Part shown: one piece after another, positions 26,801 to 38,900 of the stretch
Layout of the letters: the number at the start of each line of letters is the position of its first letter
Numbering within the stretch: the first letter of the stretch is position 1
Source: Toxoplasma gondii ME49
Lineage: Eukaryota > Apicomplexa > Conoidasida > Eucoccidiorida > Sarcocystidae
Reading direction: 5' to 3'
Assembly: GCF_000006565.2 (NCBI RefSeq)
Contig: NC_031480.1
Span: forward strand, 6,760,797 to 6,824,796
DNA length: 64,000 bases
The notes under the pieces: model-generated
What the model was told of the DNA's origin: nothing
The model's input: only the letters and a program-made list of their open reading frames with translations
Databases searched by the model: none
Position numbers and translations under genes: made by a program

Positions 26801-27264
26801 TCCCCCCGACAGCCCTTGCTTCTTCCTCTGTTTTAGACACGCGTCTTGCCTCTTGTTCTCTTTCTTTGCCTCTCGCGTCTCTCGCACCCCTCACGCATGC
26901 TGTGGCCTACGAAATCACCATGGATCTCCTAGTATGAGGAGCACGGCGGAAGCTCTTTCTCGCCCGGGTGGTCACAGCGGCTGCGTTCTCGATTTCTGTT
27001 TCTTCTTCCGCGTTCTCCTCTTCTCTTGCTGTCTCTCTGTGTGTCTCTGTTGCATGGATCTGTCGGGATGTGGTGTCTTGTCGAGGACGACCAGCGTTAG
27101 AGACCCAGTCTCTTGTCGACCCAGCGACTGCTTCTCTCGTTTTTTCTCCTGTGTCATGCGGGGGATTCCCGGTCTTCACCAACTGTTCAGACGCACGCAA
27201 CTGCTTCCTCGACGGAGGAGGAGCAACCCCCCCCCGACAGCCAGTGAGACCAGTGGCTGCCAGG
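23857..27264. other. Spacer between divergent IleRS and SufE genes
   Basis: 3.4 kb between the start codons of two divergent genes, so it should contain both promoters and 5' untranslated regions. The + strand is strongly pyrimidine-rich from about 25850 to 27260, which produces spurious Leu/Ser/Phe-rich readings on + and acidic readings on -. One exon-like segment (26578–26674) is entered separately. Otherwise I see nothing I can support as a gene. Confidence 0.5.
26578..26674 (+). other. Exon-like segment with good splice signals
   Basis: Preceded by TTCTTTCTTTGCAG and followed by GTAAGA. Two of three frames are open: one reads GKMSQSAVRTAGFTVYASVVA, the other contains ALLRGEDEPERCPYSRVHR. 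The second frame can be joined in phase to a segment starting at 26761 and ending at the TGA at 26935–26937 (tail HAVAYEITMDLLV). No convincing first exon was found. It could be a small gene, or a non-coding exon of the SufE transcript. Confidence 0.25.
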
Positions 27265-29070
27265 ATGCGGCGCCCAGTGGAGCCTCAATCTTCTCCTCTC
27301 TCTTCTCTCTGTTCTCTTTGTTCTCTCTCTTCTCTCTGTTCTCTCTGTTCTTTTCCTCCCCTCGCTTGCGTTCGTGTGGCGCATCGCACAAGTCTCAGGC
27401 TGTTGCTTGTCTTGCTTCTTCTCGCTGGTCCTGTTGCGTCTCTCTGCCATGCTGCCCGTTGCTCGCTCGTCGCCCGCGTCGTCCCCCGCGAGCCCCGTTG
27501 GGGGTCTCTGTTTCCTGGGAAGACCTATTGCTCGCTCTGTCTGTCGTCTGCTCATCTGTCTTTCGTGCTCCCCACCTGTGTCTGCTCGAGTGCCACTGCG
27601 TCGCCTCCCTGCCACTCAGCGCGACTCGCGCCTCTCCAGAGAGAAGCGCGAGTGCGGCGCGGTTTGCATGCGCCACCGTCCGCTGCTCCGCAGTCTGGCG
27701 GACAGCTTCCAGGACGAGGAAACGGTGCGCGGGAGAGAGAAAACGCCTTCCTCCTCCTTCGTGGGCGGCCGCACACAGCGGCCTCTGCACGAGCGCGTTC
27801 CGGAGCAGCGGAAGGAGGCGACAAGGAGATCCTCAACGACCTTCCATGTCCCCTCAGGGCTCTGCTCCAAAGTCTACGCAGGCTGCCTGCCAACGACGTT
27901 CGCGCTCGGTACAGAGACGCTGCACAACGGAACGAGGAACCGACGGATTCTGGTGTCTGCGGGACTCGAAACGAGACACACAAAAGAGAAGGGAAAGAGA
28001 ACGAGTGGCGTCTTCACGGTGGGGCGACAGGAAACGGTTCTGTGTTTGACGATACAGGAGGTTCGGCATTTTCTGTGGAACGCGCTAAAGATCGCGTCCT
28101 CCAGATTCGCTTCTTTGGACTCTGTGGGATGTCTCAGGCGCGTGTTCTGTCCACTGTCCCGCAGTCACTGACTCGCCAGAATGCTCGACCTTGTATCAAA
28201 GGAGTTGCCTTTGCAAAGCGAGTCGTGTATTGTTCAACATTCACCTTTTCTCCTTGTACGCATACGTGTGTGTTCTGGAAACGCACCTTTTTTCGACCCT
28301 CCCTCCCTTTGTAAAAGCAACGTTTCAGAAGCTACAAGAGGGTGTCTAAGGTACATCGGAGGCCAGAGTGCTCTGTTCTTGAACGTTTTTGTCTGGCCTT
28401 CTGTTCGTTGTTTTTTGCGGGTTTTTGTATTTTTGTGGCTTCGTTTGTGGTCGTTTTGTTATTTTCGTGCAGGATGGAGCGCCTCCTGTCGTTGGGAAAC
28501 AGCTTGAAACAACTGTCTCCTAATCTACGCACTCGAGAGAACCTCGTCCTGGTACGTGTGGCAAAAATGCCAAGAGTCTTTTTTTCCTTCTGTCTCTGTA
28601 TTGGAGAAGCGATCCTTGCCGTCTTCACGGCGCCGGTGTTCAGATCGAGAAGCCTTTCTTTGGTGGAGAGAAGAGCACATTTCCGCAGAACGTGCAGGTG
28701 CACACGGGGATTCCAATCCATGTGAAGCTTTTGCATTCGCGTAGAGATCGAGCATATGGGGAGCTCGCGTCTGTGCGACTGTTTGCAAATGTTCGATTTA
28801 GAGCATAATTGGGCGTCTTAGGATACTTCTATGTGAGTAAGTTTCCAGATACTTCTGTGCGGTTCTGTGCGTATGCTTTTCATAAAGCAAAAGCATGTCA
28901 CAGAGGCGGGTGCCTCAATCTGTCCCTGTGCGTGTCGAGCCGGTGCACGGGAGTCCGACAGTCTCCCGAAGGAGGACATAGTCCCAGTTTCATGGCACCA
29001 GTTTTCCGTACTTCTGTGTGGATGCATGCAGAAGATTTACATGGATGGATATAGTTAAATGCACACAGTC

Positions 29071-29101
<31 letters not shown>

Positions 29102-30550
29102 GAGAGAGATGTCATTTCTGGAAACAAAGCACTGATCGGGTTGTGCCTACAAGTCTTCTGGAATCCGATGTTGTGGATTGCGTCGTTGGGGTATCTCAGG
29201 GGTGTCAGTCTGTGGTGCACGTTCACTCTGACGCACGGAGAGATGATGCGGGGACGCTGCGAATGTACTACTGCGGCCACGCAGGTGAGAAGAAGAAGCA
29301 GCAATCCAGTGAAACAAGCGAAACCGAACTTGGGGGTTTGGTCGCAGGAATGGGTCTAAATGTTCTTTCCTCGAACCGGAGAAGGGGAAATTTAGGTGGA
29401 TGCAAGACGCGCGGATCTCGTATAGGGCAAGGTCACCAAGCACCTCCATGTGTAGCAAAACATGGTCTATATTTCTGACTCTCCTTCTACATGTGCGTGT
29501 GTTCACATATGTACATATATATATATATATATGTATATACATGTACGTGCATATATATTTGGGGAGTGTGTGTGTGTGTGTGTGCCTGTGGTGGTTCTGT
29601 GTAGATATCCAATGTTCAGCCTTTGGGTGCCTGGTAGTAACTTGGAAGAAGTGTCAATGCACCCCGAATATAGGGCGACTAACGCTTTGTGTCGAGGACA
29701 GCTCTGATAGAGGTTTTGTATTTGTGGAGCTCATGTCTCGTTTTGATTTGTTGGCGCACAAACTTCCGTTGATATGCATATATGACGTCACACTCAGCCA
29801 CTCCTTCACTGTGCATCAACACGTATGTATGTATGAACAGGTACTCGGGGGATATCATCTCGGTAAAATGTCTCTTGAATATATTTTTCTGTTTTGCATT
29901 TGAGTTGGCTGTCTTTGTTTTCTTTGTTGGACATGTTCCACCGTAGAGGCATTGACGACGAAGGGGCTTCTCCAACTTCTCGTCGGTGGTCTGTCAGGAG
30001 CGACACCCGAGGAAATCGAGAGAGTGCCTTTGAACACAATGGCGCTAGCGGGTCTCAGCCATTTCATTACCCCCAGGTAGAGCGAAAAGTAGCGAGAATC
30101 GCACAAGATACACCTTAGCGACGACTGCAACATGCACGATGTGCGTTCACGACGACAAAGCTATGAATTAGATATACGGCTGTCACTTTGTGTCATTTGT
30201 TTTCTATTTGCACGCGATGGTTTTCGTAGGTATGCACGCACGACATTGGGTGTGTAAGTGGGATTGCCCGGTGTCCTGGAATATCTGATGGGTCTGCGAT
30301 CTGTGCCAAGGAATCTCCCGGACAAGTTTTCTGCTTGCTGAGGACGTTCATGTATTTTTGACAGAACTGTACGGCTGGTGCTTCCTCTCCTGGATAATCA
30401 GCTCGAGGGGCATGTTTTCGTGTCTGCATGTATCTTCGATGCTGGTGGAAGTTTTCGCTGTGCCTCAGCCGGATGAATGGATTTACAAATATTCTAATGA
30501 AGATGAAGGCGCAGGCGGCTGCTGCGAGTGCGGACAAGGGCAAAGTCTGA
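27265..30550 (+). CDS. sufE: SufE, cysteine desulfurase activator (apicoplast Fe–S assembly)
   Basis: SufE takes persulfide sulfur from the cysteine desulfurase SufS and passes it to the SUF scaffold. Exons 27265–27908, 28473–28551, 29200–29284, 29947–30076, 30469–30550 sum to 1,020 nt (339 residues) in one phase, all with GT–AG ends. The SufE domain fills the last ~150 residues: LPCPLRALLQSLRRLPANDV, then MERLLSLGNSLKQLSPNLR, then LVLGCQSVVHV with the acceptor Cys at about 243, then TTKGLLQLLVGGLSGATPEE and the terminal signature TPSRMNGFTNILMKMK. The N-terminal ~190 residues begin with a Ser/Leu/Cys repeat, followed by a hydrophobic signal-like segment (SLRLLLVLLLLAGPVASL, about 43–60) and an Arg/Ser-rich stretch, the bipartite pattern of apicoplast proteins. 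The ATG at 27265 is the first in frame after the stop at 26935–26937. It is divergent from the IleRS gene. Confidence 0.95.
27291..27357 (+). repeat. Pyrimidine-tract repeat coding the SufE N-terminus
   Basis: Imperfect repeats of CTCTCTTCTCTCTGTTCTCT-like words. In the SufE frame they encode alternating Ser-Ser-Leu-Cys and Ser-Leu-Cys units before the signal-like segment. If translation begins at 27265, this slippage-prone tract is coding; no other in-frame ATG lies between it and the signal-like segment. Confidence 0.7.
29071..29097. repeat. (TA)n tract in a SufE intron
   Basis: About 13 AT dinucleotides followed by an AG run, about 100 bp before the acceptor of the exon at 29200. A further TA tract is at 29514–29538 in the next intron, followed by a (TG)n run near 29567–29584. 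Confidence 0.9.
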
Positions 30551-32945
30551 AGAACCGACAGGGCGAGATTGCGCAGAGAGATTTAGCCTGGCATTTTCCC
30601 CAGAGTACAGTTGTGGGAGTGCAGTTTTCCTGAAAACAGGATTTTGTCGTCGGGGGGAAAAGACTTCGGCGAGACAAGGCAAAGACGCAGAACGTGTAAG
30701 AAACTGGATAGGGTCGGTCTGGCTTTTTCGCCTGTGTGCACAGGGCTGGGGGGTGTAGAGTAAAGTGGTGTTTTTTTTCGGTGTGTCGCGCTGTTGGCAT
30801 TTGTTTAGTTTGCGCGAAATTCCGAATTTCTTCCGTTCACTCGGAAGGATGCAACTGTCCGCCGACATTTCCGATTCCAGCAAACGACCGCTCTCAAAGG
30901 ACGACTCTTTCCTTGAGATACTTTCCAGAAATCCATAATGCTCGTCATTGACTAAAAACGCCTTCACTGTCACTCACAGATACCCACAACCGCGGCCCAC
31001 AGACGATGCTTGCTACGAGCTTCCCTTTTACCTCTGGCGGACACGCAAACACACGAAAAGGACTTACTTGAACGCTGTCAGCTGCTGCTTTGTATCAAGG
31101 GGGTGACAGTTTTGAACGTGAACTAGGGGGCGTCTTCTTTCTGCCCTTGTCTTCGGTTGTGTTTTGCGTTGCTCGTATTGCAGCGAAGGCGGATTCTCAG
31201 GTAGACCTCGCCCGGGGGTCGAAGCACGGCAGCTAGAGAAACTGCGCTTTCTGCACTTTTTAGGCAAAGGGGAGACGGAATCATTTCAAAGAAGCAGCTC
31301 TGTCGCTGGCGTACACACGCGGATTCCAAGTTCATATGAGGATGCGAGTTTCGACAAAACTCACTTTAGGCAGGTTTTACGCGAACTCAGGGATCCCAAG
31401 ACCGCGAAAACGATCTGTGACGAAGCTGCGAACTAGGTCGTGCGAAAGACGCTTCCCCAGTCCATTCGCTCAGCGCCAGCTGGAGCTTCTTCATCTGGGT
31501 GTATCTTTTTCTCATTGCCTCCATGCTTTCTGCGACAAACCTCTTTTTCTGGAGAGACACGCGTCTCTGTGAAAAAACGAGCAAGTCGCTTTCAGAAACT
31601 CCAGAAGCCCGCGAACACTGCTTAGTTCGGGGAATCCCCACATCCTTCATTGGTGTGATTCGACTCTGACTTCATCTTTAACACCTCTGCACTCCACCTA
31701 GTTTCAGAAGTCACTCTAGCGTGCACGAGTACGTCAGCCACGGCTGGCTACCTGCCATGTAGAGTGTGTGTAAATATGAAATACAGAACCACAGTGAAAC
31801 TGCAGGGCCGATGCTCAGAGCTTCACTCTTCAGGACTGCTGCCCCAGAAGCCTCGCCACACCACCACCTTTCAGCTGTCTTTCCGACGCCGCCTAAACCT
31901 AGAAGTCTGAAGAAGAAAGCTGGAACTCATTAGGGTCTCCAGAAAGCAGGAAAAGCAGAGACGCTGCATCTAGAGGAGCACTGGAAACCACGTTTGCCTA
32001 TCGAGTTTTTTCCTTGTCTCGCGCATGTTCATCGTCAGTGGAGGAGGCCTCCACTCCGCTGTTGCTCAGGAACGGGATCTCGTCATTGCTCCATGCTCCA
32101 CAAAAGGTTACGATTAAAACGCGACCGAGGCAAAACGAAATCGTGTAAAATGCGTAGGAGAGACACTGGCGCGTAGAGAAGCCCGTTCGGCTTCTCTGCG
32201 CGCTGCTGAACATTCACGCTCTCAGCGAAGCCCAAGACGAGACGGGCAAGACAAAGACAACGTCTGAGTGGCGTGTCTTTGTTTGACAGCGTAAAATACG
32301 AAGCATTTCCCCCTCTTGCTAGGCCGCTCGACACTGTCTACACGGCGGAGCCAGGGGGTTGCTCTGGACACGAAAAGCGAGAGAGTTCTGTTGCACAAAC
32401 TCCCTGTACTCTCTAAAAACGTTTCTGTCTTCGTCCTGAGATCTGCAGGAAGTTAACCTTGAAGCGTATCCAGTGGAACGTAACGGTGAAGGTGACCGAG
32501 GACACACCCTTGATTTCACTGGCTCGAATCTCGTCCCCGCAAACTCTCCTCGGCATACCGTACAGGCGCTTTTTCCTCCTCTCCAACGTCGTTGTTTCCT
32601 GTCCTGGATGCCTAGAACTCGAAGTCTAGCTGCCCTGTCCTCCCTCTCACGCTTTTTTTCTCGCGTTTCGGAGAACCCCTCAACGCTTTCTCCGTTCTCA
32701 CGCTCACTGCTTGCTTTCCTCAAACTGTCAACGCATTGCGACTCTCCCCAGGCATCTTCCATTCCTCTCTCCTCCTCTTCACGCTCTTGCGGTTCGACGC
32801 CCTCCCCCGAGGCCTTCTCTCCCGTTCAGAGCTCGTTTTATCAGTTCTCTCTTTCCCTCCCGAATTTCTTTGAATCCTGGCGCGGGCACTGCATCTCTCT
32901 CTTCCTCTCTCTTCTTCAAGTTTCCCCTTTGAATTTCTCTTTGTT
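30551..32945. other. Spacer between convergent SufE and Sec24 gene ends
   Basis: 2.4 kb between two stop codons on opposite strands, so it should hold both 3' untranslated regions. I found no frame with splice-consistent exons or recognisable motifs. The last 400 bp are pyrimidine-rich on +. Confidence 0.55.
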
Positions 32946-35900
32946 TTAGTACATGCGCGGCTGCTGCAGAGGCGGGGCCGCCCCGCCCGCCGCCGGGATC
33001 ATCGGTGGAGCAGGCGCCTGTAGCTGCGAGCGCATGTCCACTTTTTGCAGGAACTCGGCGAAAGTGAGGAGGAGAGAAGGCACCCGGTCTTCCATGAGTT
33101 GCGCAAAGAATCTGCAGAATGTGAAAAAAGCACAGGACACACTCCACAGAAATCGGAGCGGAGATGAGAGGGTCTTCCCCGCGCGTCAACCCCTTCGCAA
33201 GGAACGTGGCTCTCTCGACGCTCTCCACTTCGTAGCGCAGCCGCTTCACATCGTCCCCGAGAGAGGATCGGGTCTGCGACGCGATGTGGAGAGTCAAGCG
33301 CCTGCAAAAACGCCGCCAGGCTTTGTTCGCGCGTCACCACCCACACGTCGAGGAAAGCTCGGTAACCAGTGAAGCGTGTGTGACGCAACGCGACTGACGC
33401 TGCAGAAGCTGCAGTTGGTTTGGAAAAACAAAACGAAGGCGAGTCTGTTTCTGCAGGGCGACGACGCAGGGTCGAGGAGGCTACGGAAATCCAGTTGTTC
33501 CTACTTTTGCTCAGACGGGTCTCCCTGTCGAATGACGAGCAGACGCATGGCGTTGCACAGGTGCTCGCCCTGCACACTCTGGACGACGGCGCGGACTCGC
33601 AGGCCGACGGGATCTTGGCTGTCTCCAATGGAAGCCGCCGCCACATCGGGGTGCACGCAGTCCAGCGAATGCGCGCCGAACACACTCGCCAGCCACTGCG
33701 GCGAGATGCTTCTGCAGAACGCGAAACAGACGAAAGCCAGCGCGGGAGACGAGACAAATGCAGAAAGAACGCGAGTGCCAGGAGAGACGGAGGAAACACA
33801 CACTGGCGAAAGAGAGGTCAGAAACAGAGAGACAGAACAAACGCAAGGTAACAAGGTCGAGAGACGACTGCAGGCGAACGAGAGAAAACGCATGCACGTG
33901 ACTTGTGCGAGGTCGCTGCACTCCACCTGCGTTCGGCACAACAGGGAAATCAACTAAAAACCAGAGAGCAGGCAGACAGATGAAGTGAACAGAGAGCTTC
34001 AACTGAACAGAGAAGTCAAGCAGGAAGAAGGAACCAATTGGACTTTCCGTTTCTGTTTTGGCCTCGCTCTGAAAATTCCAGAAAAAGTGCCGTCTTACCG
34101 GCCGATCCAGAGGAGCATTTCCTCGCCGTTTTCCAAGAGGTAGGCGCCGTCTTGAGTCATTTCCTCAGCAGTCAGGCGAAGCGCCGGAGGCAGAATCACT
34201 TCCTCCTGTCCATCGAGAACGCGGTCGCTGGGTCCTCCGAAGTTCGACAGATTATGAAGCGGCAGCATGCGCGGGTGTACGTACGCGCAAATGCGGTCCA
34301 CAGGAAGGGCGAGCAGCCGACTCCAGGAGAAGACGCGCTTGTCCGTGGAAACTGGAAAGAAAACGAAACAAATACGAAGAAATAAAAAAGTATGAAAAAA
34401 AGTGCGTTCACCGTGGCAAGCGGTCCATAAACACACCCACGCGTGCAGTCCGTGTCCAGAAGAGGAGTTCTTCTACACTTTGTCCATCCTTGGAAGACAG
34501 CAGCCTCTAAACGATTCGGCAGGCGGTACATCCAAAAAAGTACAGATTCACACAAATCCACATAACGCATGCAATCAAGCTCTCAATACATACACACAGG
34601 CACAGAAAGATTTATCTCTCTCTCTACATATATATATATATACATATATGTGTATAGATAGAGAAACTTAAGAGGAAAGGCAAACCTAAAAGTGGCTTAC
34701 ATACATATATGTATATATGTATGTATACCTGTACAGATGTATACATATGTATGTATATGCATTTATATATATACATATATATATATATATATGCCGTATG
34801 TGAAAAAGGTTGTTTGCCTGTGGATCTGTGTTGTGCGGAAAATGACTTTGTACCTTCTTTGACAGGCCTGAACGCATTGCTTTTGAGGACTCCGAGAATG
34901 AAGAGAGCAACGAGTCTGCCTGCCTCCAGGAGTGCTCCGCCTGCTGGGTTCCCTGCACTGGCTGCAGCCACGGCGCCGTAGTGGGGCAGGGAAGGTAGCG
35001 CGTAACTTGCCGCGAGTTGGGTCGAGCTGCCGACAGAGTGCAGGACCGAAAGCAGCTGAGAGCAGCTCGTCTGCAAAAAGGCTCGACCGTCCGCAATCTT
35101 TGAACGCAGAGACTGACAAGCAGAAGACGCACAGAAACAGCAAAGACAGTCGTGGAGCAGGCGGAGAAACGAGGAGGAGCAGAACAGGAAGAAGAACAGA
35201 GAAAAGAAGAGAGGAAAGGAGGATACGAAGCAGGGAAAGGAAAGGGGGAGAAAAGCACAGGGAAAAGAGTGGGGAGAAAGAAAGAGGAATGGGAGAAGAG
35301 GAACAAAGGGGAAGAGCGAGTAAAGGAAAAACGATGAGGGGCCGCAGACGTAGAGAAACGACTAGAGAAGAAGAGGCTGTCGCGAAGCAAGGGAAATAAC
35401 ATACAGAAGAAGAGAAGCATCACTTCGTCAGTGTCGAAAAACAGTCGAAAGAAGCAGTGGGAGCGACGACGGAAATCCAGAAAGGCGATGACAGAAAGAA
35501 TCCAGTTGGAAAGATGAGGAAGAACGGACAAGACAGGCTCCGGCTGCTGCCTTCAAAACTCCTAAGAAGTCGAGAACCATTTACGGTTGTGAAGCATCTT
35601 TGCTCTCCACAAAGAGACCTCCAGACGCCGACATACACACCTTCAAGAGACGAAGGGCGAAGTCCAGAATCCGAGAAAGAACATACACCTCTACCGTGTC
35701 TGTGCTCGCATTCGATTTAGCAGGAAAGAATTTGCAAGAAACTGAAGACTGAGAGATTCTTTCTCCGCGCCGCAAACCCACCTGGTCAATTGCCTGCTGG
35801 ATAAGAAGACAGGTAACGACCTCCGGATCCATGGAGCTGACGATGTCCTGTACATACACCCGAATCAGCAGGGAAACCGCACTTTTCTCCAAAATCAAAC

Positions 35901-38900
35901 TGAGTTTCAACCAGCGAAAGAGAAACGCGAATGCTGAGGGAGAAGCAGCAGAGATCAAAAGTTCACACGCGCTTCCCGTTCTGCTCTGCCTCGTCGCGTG
36001 TTCGCAGCTTCTCGAAATCCGAACTCCCCCCGTCAGAGCCTTCCAGAAGAAGAAGCAGGAAACGCCATTGCCTCCGTCTATATTCAGGTGTACATACACC
36101 CGCCCCGAGAGACGCCGACCTACGCCACGAGCGGTGGACGCGGACACTCAGCTTCTTCGAACTCGTGGATTGAGTCCATGTGTCTTCCTCAAGGTGACGC
36201 TCTCGACTTCATGGGAAATGAAAGTCTTTTCAAAAACAATTTTCCTTCTAAAGATCCAGCACGAGTTTTCACGAAAAAGGAACACCCCCTCCCCGCGCGC
36301 CAGAACTGCAGCGTCGGCGTCTCTTCTCCCCCGCCACCGGATCGCATCCTCAGCTTCCGGCTCAGAGCGCAGTTCATGCGGAGACACCCCAGTCAGTCTA
36401 AGAGGCTGTCTCTCTCCGAAGCCTCGCTTCGAGCGCTCTGCTCACTTGAATATTTTGCGAGACAGGCATGCAGAACGTGTGCACCCGAATGCGTCGCTCG
36501 CCGTCGCTGTTGGTGTAAAGCAGAGCAGCCTGCACGGCGACGACGTTGTCTCCTCCGGACGGGGGAGTCACGAGCGCGTTTCCAGGACCGCCTGCCCCCG
36601 CCTGCTCGTCCAACTCCATCAAAATCGAGAACGTGGAATCCGCATTCACGGTCGGCAGCACAAAGAGGTCTGTTCCGCGCAGGAAGAAGCGCCCGTGACG
36701 CGCAGAAATCTTCCAGCCCCGCGAAACGCGAATTCGCATGACTGCCTCCCACCTGGACGCAGAAGAAAAAACTCGTCGCATGCATGCAGTGAGGCCCACG
36801 AGCGTCTGGCGGGACGCAGCCAATGTGAGAAAGAGGGAGATTCTGTTCACGGCGTCCAGGGAACGTTCAGAAACAACTTCTGCACATACTGGAAGAAACG
36901 TTTCCAAAAAACGGGAGAACAGAACAGAAAGACTCGGCAAGACATTTTAAGGAGTCGCCAGATACACCAACTGCATCGGCTTTTTGATATTACCAATAAC
37001 GTTTATATAAGAATTCCAAGTTTTAGAAAAAAGTATATAAAGGAAAATGTCAGTTGACGTTTAATTGAAATGTGCATCTGTTGATGAAAAAAGGTCATTT
37101 ATAAATTGCTTGTTTCACATTCACAACAGAACAAACGCTCCGTTGCCGTCTAAGACGCCAAAGAGAAGAAGATTTTAAACGAGCCCAGAAGTTTGTTCTT
37201 TTAAATCGTTTTTCCCGGAGCATCTCCAGTTCTAGCGTCGAAAGAACACGGCAACTTGGAGAGGCAAGAAGCATCTGTGTTTACAGAATCCCCTCAACGA
37301 AGCGGTATCAGACGCAACAACCGTCTCTTCCTCTGGGCTGTGGCTGGAACTGGGCGAAGAAGCCGCGAAAAAAATTCAGAGACTCGCAAGGAAGCCTGGC
37401 AAGACTACGGAACTCCAAAACTTCGCATACCTTGGCAGAGAAACACGAAGCTAGAACCGACACCTACGTCACTGAAGCCTCCACGAAGAAGTTCAAGTCG
37501 AGTATTACCGCATGCACTGGCGTTGATTCACAGAGACACACCGCAGCATTTTCTACGGCCTCGCATCAGAGCAGAGACTTCAAAGTGCACATCATGATAC
37601 TTGTGCAGGACGCATGCAACTGTCAAGTCTTCCCTGGCTATCCCGCAAAAGCGCAACCACAGCACGCCTCTCTCCTGTGTTTCTGCGCTGAAAACTTCCA
37701 ATCCATCTCGGAAGAAAGCACACCAAAAACGGCACCTCAAACTTCAGAGTCGCAGTCGTGCTCTGTTCCAATAAGTGGCGCTCGGACAGATATCGAAATT
37801 TTCGCCTTTTCTCGGCAGCTGTTCGAACACACAGTGCGCTCTGGACCTCTGCGCGCGCTCTTCGGCTGAACTTACCCTGTCGTGCGCGTGATGATGTGCA
37901 CGATGTCGTTCTCCAGTTGCTGGCTGTGCTGCAGCCGACTGAAAGCCGAGTAGTAGCGAACTTCTCCGCCAGTCAACTCCGCAAGCGGCAGAATCGTCGC
38001 CAGATCACAGTACGGAGCTGTCACCAGCCCGGGGGCTCCAGATCCCGGCTTCCCTCCCGCATAAGTTCCGGTAGGAGGGACGTTCCCCGCCGCTGGCGAC
38101 GCACACGACGAAGGCGCGATGAAGAGGTCTACAGAGACCTGCGACTGCGTGAGTTGCTGCGCAAATTGCTGGAAAAGCCGCAGATACAACACAGACGGCC
38201 GACCCTGCTGTGCGGGAGAAGAAAAACCAAAGCACGCACGGCGGGGGCGGAGGCGGGGGGCCAGCGCGCTAAAGCACGCCGGTGCTCAGAAGAATGCAGC
38301 CGCCCTTGGACCGAAAATCCTCAAAATGTGAATTACGCGTGCGTGTCATGCACCAATATATATACACATATATGTAAGTACGTACATCAGTACACACCTA
38401 CGAAAATATATCCACGAGCATGTGCATGTGAAAGTCTCCGAGGAAGTTTCTCCGTGCTTCTCAGAGAAAGACCGTTGACCACCGAAACGAACAAGTGGTG
38501 TGGCATAGCTGTGTGTGTCTGCTGCGTGTTCACGAGTCCAGCGCACGCGCGCGCAAGAGAAGGGAACATTGGGGTTCTTTTGGAGAGAGCACTGAGTTTT
38601 GCGAGTGCACAGAGAGACGGAAGACTGCGAGAGAAACACAGAGGACAGTCGGGATCGGCCAAGAGTGAAAGAAGGAGCTTTGGCGGCGCGTCCCTCTTCT
38701 ATGGAGTGCTCGCCCCAGACGCGTTTTCTCCCCGAGTCTTGGAGACAGCGCGCTACAGTCTATCCACGACTCAAGGCCGAACGGGCCTTTCAAACGCACC
38801 TGGTACGCTTCGCTCGCAGGCTTCAAGAGCTCGACTTCGCGGTCAGGTTGCTGCCGGCTGCCGCCGTCAGTGCCGGCGCCGTCTGCGCCAGCCAAGCCGC

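Noticed and set aside
26853..28049. A 398-codon + strand open frame overlapping the SufE first exon
   Set aside because: It is in a different frame from the one that joins to the SufE signatures, and its composition (Ser/Leu/Arg/Cys repeats) reflects the pyrimidine-rich strand.
30230..30257. An alternative last SufE exon with a good TAG acceptor and an early stop
   Set aside because: It is in phase but replaces the conserved SRMNGFTNILMKMK ending; the exon at 30469–30550 restores the family signature exactly.
34273..34286. GGTGTACGTACGCG in a Sec24 exon as another palindromic element
   Set aside because: Only the left arm matches, and the encoded AYVHPR sits in a conserved part of Sec24, so it is likely native sequence.
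35641..35688. A 48-nt in-phase micro-exon candidate in Sec24
   Set aside because: The acceptor is weak and the family alignment runs directly from LLIQQAIDQ to SLRSKIADGR without extra residues.
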